Shown one piece after another: positions 12,912 to 26,791 of a stretch of DNA of 64,000 bases (position 1 is its first letter; every line of letters begins with the position of its first letter). The position numbers and the translations under genes were made by a program. The notes beneath the pieces are model-generated. The model was given only the letters and a program-made list of their open reading frames with translations, was not told where the DNA came from and did not search any database. Where the stretch lies: positions 86,428,001 to 86,492,000 of the forward strand of contig OZ231126.1 in NCBI GenBank assembly GCA_965153355.1. The letters run 5' to 3'. The DNA comes from Flaccisagitta enflata. Taxonomy: Eukaryota; Chaetognatha; Sagittoidea; Aphragmophora.

Positions 12912-13141
12912 AAAAAACAGTAGAGTAGTATGAAAAGTTGTGGATAAAAGCTATGGAGTAGTGCCTGAATAATGAACACACGTTTCGTAGTAACACATAC
13001 ATATATGAACGACTGGAAATGAAACTTGGAATCGCCAACGACAGAAAGAAAAAAAAAGAGGAAAAAAAGAAAAAGAAATGGAAAACGGCGCGAAATTCCA
13101 CGGTTTGTTGTTGACAATTAATCCCTGATCCCTCTTTTTCC

Positions 13142-13458
<317 letters not shown>

Positions 13459-13694
13459 AAAAAAATTCGATACCCGTGAAAAAGAGCAATCAAACTTGGC
13501 GGCATGGTAGGCAAGCTCGCTATGCTCCACTGTCGAGAGCGCTATCGCGCGGTATCGGGGGGAGAGGGGGTGGGAGAGCGCGAGAGAGCGAGAGCACAGA
13601 TGCCGTTTTGGTTATCCGATGAAATTGGAAATTTCCGCGTTTCCATTTTGTTTTGAATTCGACGTTTGGCCGCCGCTGGCGACAGAGGCGCAAC

Positions 13695-13698
<4 letters not shown>

Positions 13699-13788
<90 letters not shown>
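13699..13788. repeat. (GA)n microsatellite
   Basis: Pure 90-bp run. Confidence 0.97.
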
Positions 13789-13789
<1 letters not shown>

Positions 13790-13792
<3 letters not shown>

Positions 13793-15920
13793 ACATGAGC
13801 TCTCGCTTCTACCAGGTGTGATGCTTAATTTTGTTTTGGTGACATTCAATTTGATTTTGTGTTGAGAGCCCAATTTTTCAACGAATACAACGGCAGAGAT
13901 TTCCTCTGCGACTCTAGAGCTCGAGCGCGCGTGCGCGTGCCGCTCAGCCACAGTTTTCTCCAGCTTTTTCCCTTCTTTCTGGATCTCATTCACTGACTTC
14001 CCAGTTCCTTGCAACCCCTCCCCACCTTTTCACCCTTTGCACCTCCCTCTCCGTCTTCTCTGTCCTTTGCACCCCGATTGCACCCCGTTTGCCTTGTTGT
14101 CAAGAACATCAAGACTTCAAAATTAGGAATAACACATGTCCCACAATTAGGCATGAAAAGTGTACTTCTACTTCTAGTTGGGCTACAGAGTGATGAAATT
14201 TTGACTGAATCAGCCCGAATGCTTTTCATGCTTTTAATTTTATTGCTCAAGTCTTTTTGTGGGACAATTGTTATTGTAGTTATTTTATCACTAGCTACAG
14301 TGTATCACTTTCTCTGTTAAAGGCTTTGGCCAAGAAATGACGTTCTTAAAAAGGGAAATTAAAGTGATGAGGCTCTTATGGTTCTGAGAAGCCCACCCCC
14401 CAACCCTTGTTTGATCACATCCTCTTTCCCACCCTTCTTTCTGATCTGGCTAGTCTGCCACTTGACATGTTTTGATTTGGGAGCCATTTTGGATCTGAAT
14501 AGTTTTCCACCCTCACCCCTATTTTACCCGATGGAAGGCAAGATTGGTTGTGAAATGCGCCATGAAATATATGCAATAATTAGTGTCTCACAAAAGAAAC
14601 TTGGAAACATTGTTTTAAAAAATCAAGTGAACAGATGAATTTTGTTTTAAAGTAACATTGTTGTGTGTTATTGTAGATAATGAGACTGCTTGTTGTTTTG
14701 TTTATATAAAACGAAACCACGTTCTTCATGAAGTTCATTATCATTGTGGAAATGCGAGCAATCCTCTGCCGATTTGAGTCCCGCTACTCAGTACTCACAA
14801 GGGACGCTCAAAAAGTCCTTCAAAACTTTACCAAAACCTCCTTTTTTTGAAAAAGGAGGCGAATCGTTGAAATGAATTTTACAAGGACGTTCAATTTCAT
14901 GGAAATTGCATCGAAGAATTTGGATTCTAGTGGCATAAAAGATTTTCTCATTCCTTCTATTTTTCTGTCTTTTTTCCTTTTCCGTCCCTGACTTCGACTC
15001 AGACTCTGTCTGTCCGTCCTTTTCTCTATCCTTACATCCATTTATCCATCCATTTGTCCATCATCAGTCATTCGGTCTGTCCGTCCGTCCATCGGCCATC
15101 CATTCATCCGTCCGTCAATCTGTCCGACATCCGTATATTGCCGCGCCTGCTCCCTGCCTGCAAAGATCTGATCATCACATACAGTTGTCTTTCACTGGAG
15201 CGCTTTTCAAGGGACTGAGCGAAATTATGCTTGATAGGGAAGATGCCTCATTGCGAATAATTATTCGGCGAATATAGACAAAAATGTGATTTCTCCAGAG
15301 AAAGTAGGTTGTATGCTCTTATAAGCAGGTATGCTGAATTAGCGTGTGCGCTGTAGCGGTGCTCCACTGTATGTTCAGTCACTGCTATATTTTATTTCTT
15401 TATCTTCTAAAGGGGTTTTCGCATTTGGAAATTCACCGAGATATCACATAGGCAATATCAAGATTATGTATAGATCCTCCACCTCTACTCGCTCTGACCT
15501 CTCCTATCCACTTAAGACAGAAACAATATAAATAATAAAATGTCTTTATTCTTAGTCTATATGATGATGCGACGACGACTTAGATACACAGTAAAATAGA
15601 GTATATGAAACTGGGAGAAAAAAAAAACAATTAGAAATTTCGTCAGGCACGGTTTTGCGCATGCGCGTACCCTTGAATCGGTCGTTGTCACTTCGAGAGA
15701 AGCTTAATCACGCTTTTAATCAAGAAACGTCACCATCTCGATTCACGATTACATCAGCATCTCGATTACTTCAGCATTCTACCCCCCTAAAAAAGAGAGA
15801 GAAAGTCGGTAGCAAGGGCTTTATGATAGGTAAAAGCATCTACAGCAAAAGGAACAACGACGGCGACAACAGAGACGATTATCACAACGATAACAAAAAT
15901 GACAAAGACTACAATGAGAA
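13790..15920. other. Unique-looking DNA without a supported gene
   Basis: Moderate AT content, a CCRTC-rich tract at 15000-15130 (TCCGTCCGTCCATC), and short unsupported frames only. No splice-bounded coding block or family motif found. Confidence 0.5.
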
Positions 15921-15924
15921 AAGG

Positions 15925-16503
<579 letters not shown>

Positions 16504-16595
16504 CCACCAGCCAAGTAAAGAGTGACAAAAAGAAGACGAAGCGCATGTCTTTCATGTGTCCGATTTCAACACAACTGCGTCCGCCATCTTTTTTT

Positions 16596-16768
16596 GGTCG
16601 CGCGCACGAGACTCTACAACCCGCTCTGTCGGAAACACTTATTAGCTTTTTCGGTGTTTACGGGCGGTTTTGGGGTTACTGCTCCTGCCCAACTGCTTGG
16701 CTGGTCTATTTCATCAGCGCCCCTGCCCACCCGCAGGCGACTTGGGTAGCCGTGTATCCCGCCTTGTT
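16596..16768 (+). mobile_element. GHE element
   Basis: GGTCGCGCGCACGAGACTCT, AACACTTATTAGC, TTACTGCTCCTGCCC, CCACCCGCAGGCGACTTGG and GTGTATCCCGCCTTGTT. Its end abuts the next copy with only TTA between. Confidence 0.88.
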
Positions 16769-16769
16769 A

Positions 16770-16981
16770 GTTGCGGACACGTAACTCTATAATAGGCTTT
16801 GTCCGTCCGTCCGTTCATTGGTCTGTCCGTTTGTCACACTCGAGTATTTAGGATGCTGCAATTGGTATTGTTTGTGTGTGAGTGTAATGGAGGGGAGTTG
16901 GAGGTGTGGTTGGGGTGAGGCTGAGAGTTGGATGCCCCTGCCCACCCGTCCGCAACGATATTGTGACCCCGCATCACTTGT
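16770..16981 (+). mobile_element. GHE element with alternative 3' hairpin
   Basis: Tip GTTGCGGACACGTAACTC; distal box CCCACCCGTCCGCAACG; end GTGACCCCGCATCACTTGTT. Here the terminal stem is GTGA/TCAC rather than GCCG/CGGC. The same subtype is at 51416-51613. Confidence 0.82.
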
Positions 16982-17224
16982 TTCTCTCAGTCTCACTCTC
17001 TTTTAAAGAAAGTTTTATTCGGGCTTCTTCCGAATGAAGCTTTCATACGATTTGGCAACAAACCTCGAACGCGAAAAATATCGTAAATATCTTTTCCTTA
17101 ACTTTCCTTTTCTTCCTTTTTTGTTTCTTCTTTTCTTTTTCCTTTTTTTTTTCTTTTTTTTGTAGGATAAAAAGAGTTGTTCTTTTTTCTTCTTGTTGCC
17201 CGAATTTCAATCGCCCTCTTTCAT

Positions 17225-17940
<716 letters not shown>

Positions 17941-17996
17941 ATTCTTTCTTTCTTACTTCTTTTATTTCATTCGTCTTTTCTCTCTCCGTTTTCTCA

Positions 17997-18142
<146 letters not shown>

Positions 18143-18453
18143 ACACACATTTTGCAAACACGCGCCAATGATAGTGAAATAATGAGGGCGCAAAAACATA
18201 TGAGCATCGCTTTCGTTTTTAAAAAGAGCCGCTTCGCGACTGGAGCGCTGCGTGGTGCCGTGCCGCTGCCGGCTTCCATTCCTACCTGATTCTCTATCGC
18301 GCTGCCATTTTTGCTTCGTCATTTGCTCCCAATCCTTCTCTGCATTTTGTCTGTCAGTCTGTCTGTTGGAGAATATAACAACATTGACATTCTGTTACAT
18401 GAAAAGAACAAATATCCAGTACTCATTACAAAATGCTCCACTTAGTAGTTGAA

Positions 18454-18516
18454 ACAAAGCCGGATACACGGCAGGACAGTCGCGGACGGTTGGGCAGGGG
18501 CAGTAATGCAAAAATG
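18454..18516 (-). mobile_element. GHE 3'-end fragment, GGAC subtype
   Basis: ACAAAGCCGGATACACGGC, AGTCGCGGACGGTTGGGC and AGGGGCAGTAATGC, then unrelated DNA. Confidence 0.8.
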
Positions 18517-18754
18517 TTGACGGATCGCCATTTATTGGTATAACAGGCTTGTAAGATGTATGGATTCCATTGCCTTTTGTTCAGAGGTATACATATTTCT
18601 ACCTTTCCTCGTTTTGTTTTCGCACATATTTCCACCTCTCCTACATTCTCCCAAGCTTCTCTTCTCTTAATCCTCCACTCCTTCGTTCCTTCTTCATTCT
18701 GAAATTCATCGGAAGTTGCCAGAATTTAAGATATAAGAGACTCTATACTGCCGC

Positions 18755-18868
<114 letters not shown>

Positions 18869-19111
18869 TCTGTTCTCTGTTCGCGCTGCGAAACGCGATA
18901 ATTTAAGAAGCGGAAACAAAAAGGAAAAGACGAAATAATTCACCGGCGAAAACGAAGAACGGAGAACCTTTAATGATGCCGAAAAGCGAAGGGAAGATGT
19001 ACCGCCAGGGGGGGGGGGGGGGGGAGAGAGATGTACCGCACCGCCTAGCGGGAAATAATGAGAACACGAGAGAATGAAAAAGAGAATGAAATGGCGAATG
19101 TGAAACACTGA

Positions 19112-19323
<212 letters not shown>

Positions 19324-19369
19324 TATGTGACGCTCATCATCTATACAATCGGATGTAGGTGAGCACTGA

Positions 19370-19485
19370 GCAGGGCCAGGGGCAGTGATGGAAAGGGCTA
19401 ATCAGTAATCAAGCACTCGGGCAGGGGCAGTGATGGAAAGAGCTTATCAGTAATCAAGCACTCATGCAGGGGCAGTGATGGAAAG
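19370..19485. repeat. 45-bp tandem repeat running into an assembly gap
   Basis: Units start GCAGGGGCAGTGATGGAAAG at about 19377, 19422 and 19467; the third is cut by ten N (19486-19495). The unit contains the GGGCAGGGGCAGTGATG box of GHE elements, so it probably derives from one. Confidence 0.82.
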
Positions 19486-19529
19486 NNNNNNNNNNTATTC
19501 AAAATCACTCAACTAGACAACCAGCTATG

Positions 19530-19860
19530 CTTACTGACATGCTTTCTTGTATTTGCAGGCTTAAATCATAACATTTATTTATCTGTTTTAAAATTTAGAA
19601 AAAAAAGCAAAATTAAATGAGCTAGAATGCTGCACAAACACCCTCACAGATGAGCAACTCTGCTCTTGACATGCTTTCTTGTATTTGCATGCTAAAACAT
19701 GTATCAAAACATTTATTCGTTATCGTTTTAAATCGGAAAAACGGTGACTAAATGAGCTAAGATAGGCTAAGAATCTTAAAACAACTTCACAGATGAGCAG
19801 CTATGCTCATAAGCATGTTTTCTTGTATTTGCATATTTCAAACAAATATAGATACACTTT
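19530..19860. repeat. Three-unit degenerate tandem repeat, 132-144 bp
   Basis: TGCTTTCTTGTATTTGCA recurs near 19540, 19672 and 19816, each preceded by GAGCARCTATGCTC-like sequence. Confidence 0.7.
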
Positions 19861-20224
19861 TTTATTGATCATTGGTATAAAATTGAAAAAAATCAATTTA
19901 GATTATTGAAGGTAAATAAATCTTTAAAAATCATAAGCGTGAAATATATTTGTAAGTAGAGAATTCTGCTTGGTGCCAAATGAAAGAGAGTTGTAAATTT
20001 GCTTACCTAGGTAAAGTGCGTCCAACTTTATGGCGGTTCCACGATTGAGATTTTTAGCTGGGTGTCGAAAACGTAACGTCATTGTGTTGAATTTCAGACG
20101 ATAAAAGCATCGATAGTTTTAGAGATTCTGGCCTTTTTAATACTTAAAAGTAAAAGAGAAAACCGACGTTCTTTTTTTTGTTTTTTCTTTGAACTTGCCC
20201 ACAATCAAATTTTTAAATTTTTAA

Positions 20225-20600
20225 AAAAAAGTAATTTTACAGGTTTTGGATCTAGGCGAATAAAACAATTTCCTATCAGGTGCACCCCACGCTTGAAAAC
20301 CATTTTTGAAAAAAATATTTTGTGATTTTTTACAGGAGTCACGATGTAACGATACAAAAAATTTCAAAGTTTAAAAAAAAAAAAAAAAAAATGAAAATAC
20401 AAGATTTTGGATGCAAGCCCGAATCAAACAATTTTCCTATTGATTGCACCCCACTTTTGAAACCCTTTTAATGTTTGTGTCCACTGACGCGACATAAAGA
20501 ATTTTCTTCGGTTTGTGAAAAAAATGAAAATACAAGATTGACAGATGCAGGCAAATCAAACAATTCTGTTGATTACTTTTACTTTTTCGAAAAATTCTCA
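20225..20600. repeat. Three-unit degenerate tandem repeat, ~130-165 bp
   Basis: TACAAGATTTTGGATGCA-like, AATCAAACAATTTTCC and TTGCACCCCACTTTTGAAA motifs recur three times. AT-rich, no gene. Confidence 0.6.
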
Positions 20601-20940
20601 ACAAGAAGGGCTTTTTTGGGGGCCCTTAGGGGCCCATAAGAAAATAATAATGTTTAGTTAAGCAGAGCGGCGAGAGGAAATCAAATCTCCGTCGAACAAG
20701 ACCAAGAACGCCTAGATCGGTGGTGTATAGAGCCTGTAACAACAGTCAGCAGCCGAGGCAGGTTTTAGCGAGATCAGCTTTTGATATACAGAAATTCCAA
20801 GTTGTGAATCAAACTGCTTACTATCAATTTCATTGGAGGCCAGGTCGGTCGGTGGAGGCATAAACACTAGCAGAAAATGAAAACCCTGTTTCTCTCGAAT
20901 ATGTCAAAAAGTCGAAGACTGACTTCGACTTTTTTCCCGA

Positions 20941-21007
20941 CAATACAATACAATACAATACAATACAAAACAATACAATACAATACAATACAATACAATA
21001 CAATACA
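20941..21007. repeat. (CAATA)n pentanucleotide
   Basis: Thirteen or so CAATA units lying in the presumed intron of the adjacent minus-strand gene. Confidence 0.95.
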
Positions 21008-21018
21008 CTCGCTCTTAC

Positions 21019-21406
21019 CTTCAGTGCAAAAACATAGAGAACCTGAGTAGCTGAAGGCAAAAAGGAGAACAGCGACGCTTTGACGACCATGGACTTTTCC
21101 TAAAAAGAATAGGTTTGCGATGTTGTGTCTGAATGGACAAAATACGAAAATAGTGAACAATTTAACATGACCGGAAGGTAGTGGTCATTTAGGACACTCA
21201 CCACTTGTCGCCAAACCGTGGAGATGCCGACTGTACAGATGAGGAACATGGTGGCCCCGACGACGATGTTGATAACGAATCCGTTGACAGTTCGTACCAA
21301 TCCAGATAACATGTCGTAGAAAGACCAACAAAAACTAGCAAAGAGCGCCAGCAGAACTCCATTGAGATCGTTATTGGCGTAGAATTTGTCCCAGTTGGGC
21401 ATGATT
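21019..21406 (-). CDS. Two exons of an unrecognised membrane protein gene (partial)
   Basis: Minus strand. Exon A is 21202-21406: an AG acceptor (CACTTATAG) precedes it and a GTGAGT donor follows. It reads MPNWDKFYANNDLNGVL and then two hydrophobic stretches, one around LLALFASFCW and one around NIVVGATMFLICTVGI, ending STVWRQV. Exon B is 21019-21099, 81 bp: acceptor TTCTTTTTAG, donor GTAAGAG, coding EKSMVVKASLFSFLPSATQV to FALK, also hydrophobic. Both junctions fall between codons and the frame is kept, which is strong support for a real spliced gene. A possible last exon is 20774-20866 (acceptor TTTTCTGCTAG, ending in TGA). The frame is also open upstream of exon A to about 21492, so its start is uncertain. 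I do not recognise the family; a multi-pass membrane protein is the safest description. Confidence 0.55.
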
Positions 21407-21409
21407 CTA

Positions 21410-21950
21410 TAAGTGACAAACGCGTTTAGGTCACACTCAGTTAATTTGCTCGTACCACTCACTCCGTGTGTCACACACTCCACTGTGCACACGGGAGATG
21501 ATCATGTAAAGACTTTCAATCGTTGCTTAGAAGGGAAGATTGAATTACTAAAGTAAAATCCGGTAGTCTTTCTTTGGATCATACTCTGGTCTGGGCTATC
21601 TCACGTATGTAAGAAAAGGAACAAACTGTTTTTTATCATTTTTTTCAGTGATAAGATAAATGAAGCTGCATAAAAGAGAGAAAAAAAAAAAAAAACACAG
21701 CGTTTATGGATTTCTAAAGGAATCGGCTATCAAGTAAGAAATCTGCGATCAAATTCGTCAGATAAGGCAAGTAAACCAGTCATTCAGTTCCGCAACACTC
21801 AATTATTTCCTTTATGAAGCTCGATTTGGTACGAGGTGTTCAATCTGAAAATGGCAAGAGTTGAAAAACTTACATTGTTAAACTCGCCAGGTTAGTGATT
21901 TCATTGGTTTGAGATCATCTCTCCCTTCTATATCCTCATTGAATTCAACT
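21410..21950. other. No recognisable feature
   Basis: AT-rich DNA upstream (in minus sense) of the membrane-protein exons; it may hold intron or promoter but I see no clear signal. Confidence 0.4.
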
Positions 21951-21956
21951 TTTTTT

Positions 21957-22842
21957 AGTCGCGGACTCGCGACTCTAGACCATGCTTTGTCATCGGTCGG
22001 TCAGTCCGGTCGGTCGGTCGGTCGGTCAGTCGGTCGGTCGGTCAGTCGGTCAGTCAGTCAGTCGGCCGGTCGGTCAGTCGTCGGTCAGTCGGTCAGTCGG
22101 TCGTCGGTCGGTCGGTCGGTCGGTCGGTCGGTCGGTCGGTCGGTCGGTCGGTCGGTCGGTCGGTCGGTCGGTCGGTCGGTCGGTCGGTCGGTCGGTCGGT
22201 CGGTCGGTCGGTCGGTCGGTCGGTCGGTCGGTCCATCGGTCCGTCGGTAACGTTAACAAAATATGAGCATTTTTTGTTAATCTGCTCTTGCCCAACCGTC
22301 CGCGACTGAGCAGTCAGCGGACAAAACACAATAGGTATATATATCACTCCATTGGTTTTGATTCAACCCACTGATGCTGAACAAAATGCTGTAAACAACA
22401 ACTGGTTGTTGAAATTACAGCCGGCTGTTAAGTTACAAAGTTGGCAAAAATCTAACTTTCACCAAATAGAATGAGACCTGCAGATTCATAATCCTGATAA
22501 AATTCCCAGAAATTTGATATGTCACAATATATGCTTTTATATAAAAATAAAAAAAAATTATCAATGTTTAATTTAATTATAACACAATGTTAAAAGAATT
22601 ATTTTTTACAAAAAATGTTAAGTGTGACATATCGAATTTCTCAGAATTTCATCAGAATTATGAATCTGCAGGTCTCATTCTATTTTGAAGTTGGTAACTT
22701 AATAACGAACATTATATTTCAACAACCATTGTGTTACAGCATTCTGTTCAACATCAGTAGGTTGGATCAAAACCAACGGAGTGATATATATACCTATTGT
22801 GTTTCGTCCGCTGACTGTGAGGGGGAGTGTATACGGCCTTGT
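21957..22842 (+). mobile_element. GHE element, GGAC subtype, expanded tract, split by a MITE
   Basis: Tip AGTCGCGGACTCGCGACTC. The tetranucleotide tract is expanded to about 230 bp of (GTCG)n at 22003-22235. The distal box CAACCGTCCGCGACTGAG is cut by the MITE 22311-22817, after which TGAGGGGGAGTG and TATACGGCCTTGTT complete the end. Without the insert the element is about 375 bp. Confidence 0.9.
22311..22817. mobile_element. MITE with ~195-bp terminal inverted repeats and TGAG duplication
   Basis: Left end CAGTCAGCGGACAAAACAC, right end (reversed) CAGTCAGCGGACGAAACAC. Arms also share GATTCAWAATYCTGAT-like and CTGCAGGTCTCATTC blocks. TGAG at 22307-22310 and 22818-22821 is a direct target duplication. 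No coding capacity. A one-armed relative is at 49090-49338. Confidence 0.92.
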
Positions 22843-22971
22843 TTTTAAGTTTGTTGCTTTGATTGGGATGATGAGGATTCAATTTCAACGTCAGATAGTA
22901 GCAATAACTTATCTGCTCATTTGGCGGCGAGTCCTTTTCTTGATGTTGTAGCTTTTGAAGAAGTGTTGGCT

Positions 22972-23110
22972 GCAATTGTTGTTGTTGGTTGTTGGTGAGC
23001 TGTCGGCTGCAACTGTTGTTGATGCTGTGGCTGTTGGTGCGCCGTCGGGTGCGTTTGTTGTTGATGCTGCGGCTGTTGACGAGCCGGCGGCTGCTACTGT
23101 TGTTGAGGCC
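22972..23110. repeat. 42-bp degenerate tandem repeat
   Basis: Units start GTTGTTGATGCTG at about 23014 and 23056, flanked by weaker copies. A frame at 22955-23209 is open through it and starts like a signal peptide (MKKCWLQLLLLVVG), but this follows from the GTT/CTG repeats and I do not call a gene. Confidence 0.65.
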
Positions 23111-23449
23111 TCGGATGTTGAAAGGAAGGTGATCGCTGATGGTAAGGTGACCGCTCATGGAAATCGTACTGAGGCTGGTTATATAAACGTGGTTGCGACC
23201 GTAGTATAGGTGTTAAGGCGACCACTCGTCGTACTAAGGCTGATTGTGTGACGGTGGACCATGTCCTGCCTAAGACAATGATGAATCATCACTCATGAAC
23301 GACATCGAACAGTCATGGCTACACTTTTTTTTTTTTATAAGAGACAAGATTTTTAAACTCAGCCTGGATGTTCTTAAATTTTTTGCTGTTTTGAGGCTCA
23401 AATTCTCTTAAATTGTTCTTATTTTTTTGACGCGTGAAATATGGAAAAT

Positions 23450-23873
23450 AATGCATAAATACCACGTGGATCAAAAAAAAAGACGCAGCTATCTATTTAT
23501 TGACAAAACAGATATCAAAAATGATTTTAACAATTTTTGACAAAGACATTTTGAAAGATTCAAAAATCTTTCAATCGGAGCCGATCCAGTCTGTCTCAGA
23601 AAGCGGTTTAGAAGCTAGAGCCCTGCAAAGAGAAGCCTATTTAATTGAAAATGCATTTATATAGGGATTACTTGGCCCTGAAATGGGCAATGTTTTCTTT
23701 CAAACTAATGCCATTTCTAAACGAATAAAGATAGAATTACCAGATTGGCGCCAAATGAAAGTCTTTGAAACTTTGAGCCAGAGCTTTATGATTTTCGCTA
23801 AGTTTTTCGTATTCGCAGGGCAAAATTAGTCATTCAAAAGTGCGTCTTTTTTTTTTATGAGTCAATATGGTCG
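23450..23873 (+). mobile_element. GACGCAC-type MITE, copy 1
   Basis: Starts CCACGTGGATC, A-run, GACGCAG and ends AAAAGTGCGTC, T-run, GAGTCAATATGG. The interior shares GGCGCCAAATGAAAGT and CGGTTTAGAAGCTAGAGCC with 30150-30572 and 57814-58231. Confidence 0.85.
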
Positions 23874-23887
23874 CGTGTCCGCGACTA
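23871..23887 (-). mobile_element. GHE tip remnant
   Basis: GGTCGCGTGTCCGCGACTA alone, abutting the MITE end; the rest of the element is missing. 23888-24420 otherwise holds only the right arm of the enclosing element. Confidence 0.6.
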
Positions 23888-24424
23888 AAAATGTATAAAT
23901 ACACTATTTCGTAGTGTTCTGTGTATCTTCAATTGAAAATTTGTTAGTTACTATAAAACTTGAAATATCTTGTTCAATGTGACAAACAAAACCAAAAAAG
24001 AAAGTCTTTTTCTGAAAAATTTACATATTTTTGAAAAAAGTTTCAGGATTGTCATATGTCTATCAAGAGACTCAAAAAAAAATTTTCTAAAAAATTTCCA
24101 AAAGTGAATCTCAGCCTGGGCATTCTCTTATTTTGTTCTTAAAATTTCGGCAAATCTCAGCCTCATGTCTCTTATAAACTGGTCTCTTATAAAATAAAAA
24201 AAGTGTATTCAACGTTACTGATGATAGAAACCATGAGATACTATAGTCTACTGGCTACAGTGAGTTTCGTGAAAACACAACCGTATTGGAAGATTTGTTC
24301 CTGGAATCTTATGTAGCCCTGACACATCACAGAACGTTACAGATTGGCAGGGAGCGCCACTCATTTCAATGCAGAATGCATAGCTTAGCGTAGCACAACT
24401 TGCCTACTATCACTAGTAAAACAA

Positions 24425-24498
24425 TAACGACAACAACCACAACAAAAACCACAACAACAACAACAATAGCAACAACAACAACAACAGCAACAACAACC

Positions 24499-24530
<32 letters not shown>

Positions 24531-25237
24531 GCAACAACAACCAAGCAACAACAGCAGCAAAAACCCAACAAAAGCAGCAGCATAACAGCAACAACAACAA
24601 TAACAACAACAGCAACAACAACAACACCAACAGCAACAACAACAGCAACAACAACCAATAATTACAATAAGGGCCTTAGCAACAACAACAACAACAACAG
24701 CAACAACAACAACAACAGCAGCGACAACAGCAATAACAACAAAGAACTGACAACTGCAACAAAACAAAATCGAAACAAAGCAACAACAGTAACAACAGCA
24801 ACAACAGCAACAACAGCAACAGCAACAAGAACAAGCAACCATGAAAAACAGCAACAGCAGCAACCACAAGCAACAACAACAACAACAGCAATAAAAACAA
24901 CAGCAACAACAACAAACAACATCAACATGTAAAACAAAAACAACAACAACAACAACAACAACCAGCAACAACAACAACAACAACAACAACCACAAAAAAC
25001 ATCAAGTAAAAACAGCAAAAACCACCACCAACAACAACAACAACAACAGCAAACAACAACAACAACAACAGCAACCAACAACAACAACAACAGCAACCAG
25101 CAACAACAGCAGCAACAAGCAAAACCAACCCAGCAGAAACCATCAAAGAGTAAAGCAACAGCAACCACCCCCAACAACAAAAACAACAACAATAACAAAA
25201 ACAACAACAATAACAACAACAAAACAACAACAACAGC

Positions 25238-25289
<52 letters not shown>

Positions 25290-25290
25290 T
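24425..25290. repeat. Imperfect (CAA)n/(CAG)n array
   Basis: About 865 bp of CAA with frequent CAG, CCA and AAA interruptions, purest at 25230-25290. Confidence 0.95.
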
Positions 25291-25581
25291 GATAGTAGGT
25301 CTTAGTTTGGCTATTATATTTAGAAACGTATATAACCGCCTTATTCATTACTATAAAAGAACAGTTACGCCGATGTTTTTTTTTTTTTTTGACATCTTGG
25401 TCTCTCCCGAAACACCTCAGACTCGCAAAACAGATCGTCCTTGGATGTCGATTTTGTGATCAAAAGCCCCAATATATGCCATTATATCCCAATATATGCC
25501 ATTATCTAGAACGCGTCTTTTAAATCTATTTGTCCATCTGTCAAACTCGCGTCACTCCATCAATCACGTCTCCTTTTCTTT

Positions 25582-25932
<351 letters not shown>

Positions 25933-25934
25933 GA

Positions 25935-26790
25935 GTGAGACGTCTGGCAAAGGCCGTGGGAAGCGCGTTTTCTTGGCCGTCTTTTGGTGGTGGATTCGAC
26001 ATTCGATGACATTTTTATTGGAATTATTCATAGAAATATTCCGCGAGAGGCCGGCAACGCGGCAAGACTCCGCGCCGGCCGATGACGATGCGCATGCGCG
26101 AGACCACAGCGACAAACCAGATCGTTTTCTTGAGGGAGGGGGGGGGGGAAAAGAAAGTTGTGACAAAATCATGTGTCACTCCTTGGATTAGTATCAAAAT
26201 GGATCCTGGGTTTGATTGTGTCTGGAATAAGTGATTCGTTTGCGTAACCTCATCCTACGATGTTTTGCATATTGCAGCGAAAAGACAAACTCTGTTATAT
26301 AAAAAAAATGTTTTGAGTATGAAGTTGGATGGCTCTACTTAAGATACAAGAAAACGTCATGGTCTATGTAAAACATCGCAAATTTGAAAGTGGGATTAGC
26401 TTTTGATAATTCGCCCTTTTCTAATGGTCTTACAAAGAAATCAGTGCGGAACTATTGATATCATGCTTCTATAGAGATGAAGAAAGAGATACACTGGAGC
26501 GATGTAGCTGTAAGTAATCAATTTTCGTGGCTTAGAAGCAATACTAACTGGTGAGCGATTTTCATGAATTAGTTCACAGAATCGGTATTTCCTGAGCCTC
26601 TGTGGTCTCTTATAGGTCATGTTTACATTGTTTTCTCCTTCTTTGTCACGACATCTTGTTTCTCTCTGTCTGATTAGAAGCTGACGCGTTGTGCAATTTT
26701 CTTCGCGCAATTTTGATATTTGTGCCGAGGTTGAAGTCTGCGGAAGGGTCACCGGAATCTGGGTGAGACTCGGTCTCCGTCTTTTGGAGT
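25935..26790. other. No supported gene
   Basis: Mixed-composition DNA. Short frames such as 26441-26800 (minus) show no motif and no splice support. Confidence 0.45.
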
Positions 26791-26791
26791 T

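Larger units (their letters stand above)
23322..24205. mobile_element. TA-flanked inverted-repeat element with nested MITE
   Basis: TA then CACTTTTTTTT and TATAAGAGAC on the left; GTCTCTTATAAAATAAAAA, AGTG and TA on the right. Inner parts CTCAGCCTGG and GTTCTTAAA also recur inverted. No transposase. 23450-23873 is a later insertion. Confidence 0.72.

Noticed and set aside
22955-23209. Small secreted protein with apparent signal peptide
   Set aside because: Hydrophobic start comes from GTT/CTG repeat units; frame is a by-product of the 42-bp repeat.
24254-24300. TA-CAGTGAGTTTCGTGAAAAC resembles the 4448 transposon end
   Set aside because: Only partial similarity and no partner end found; could be chance.
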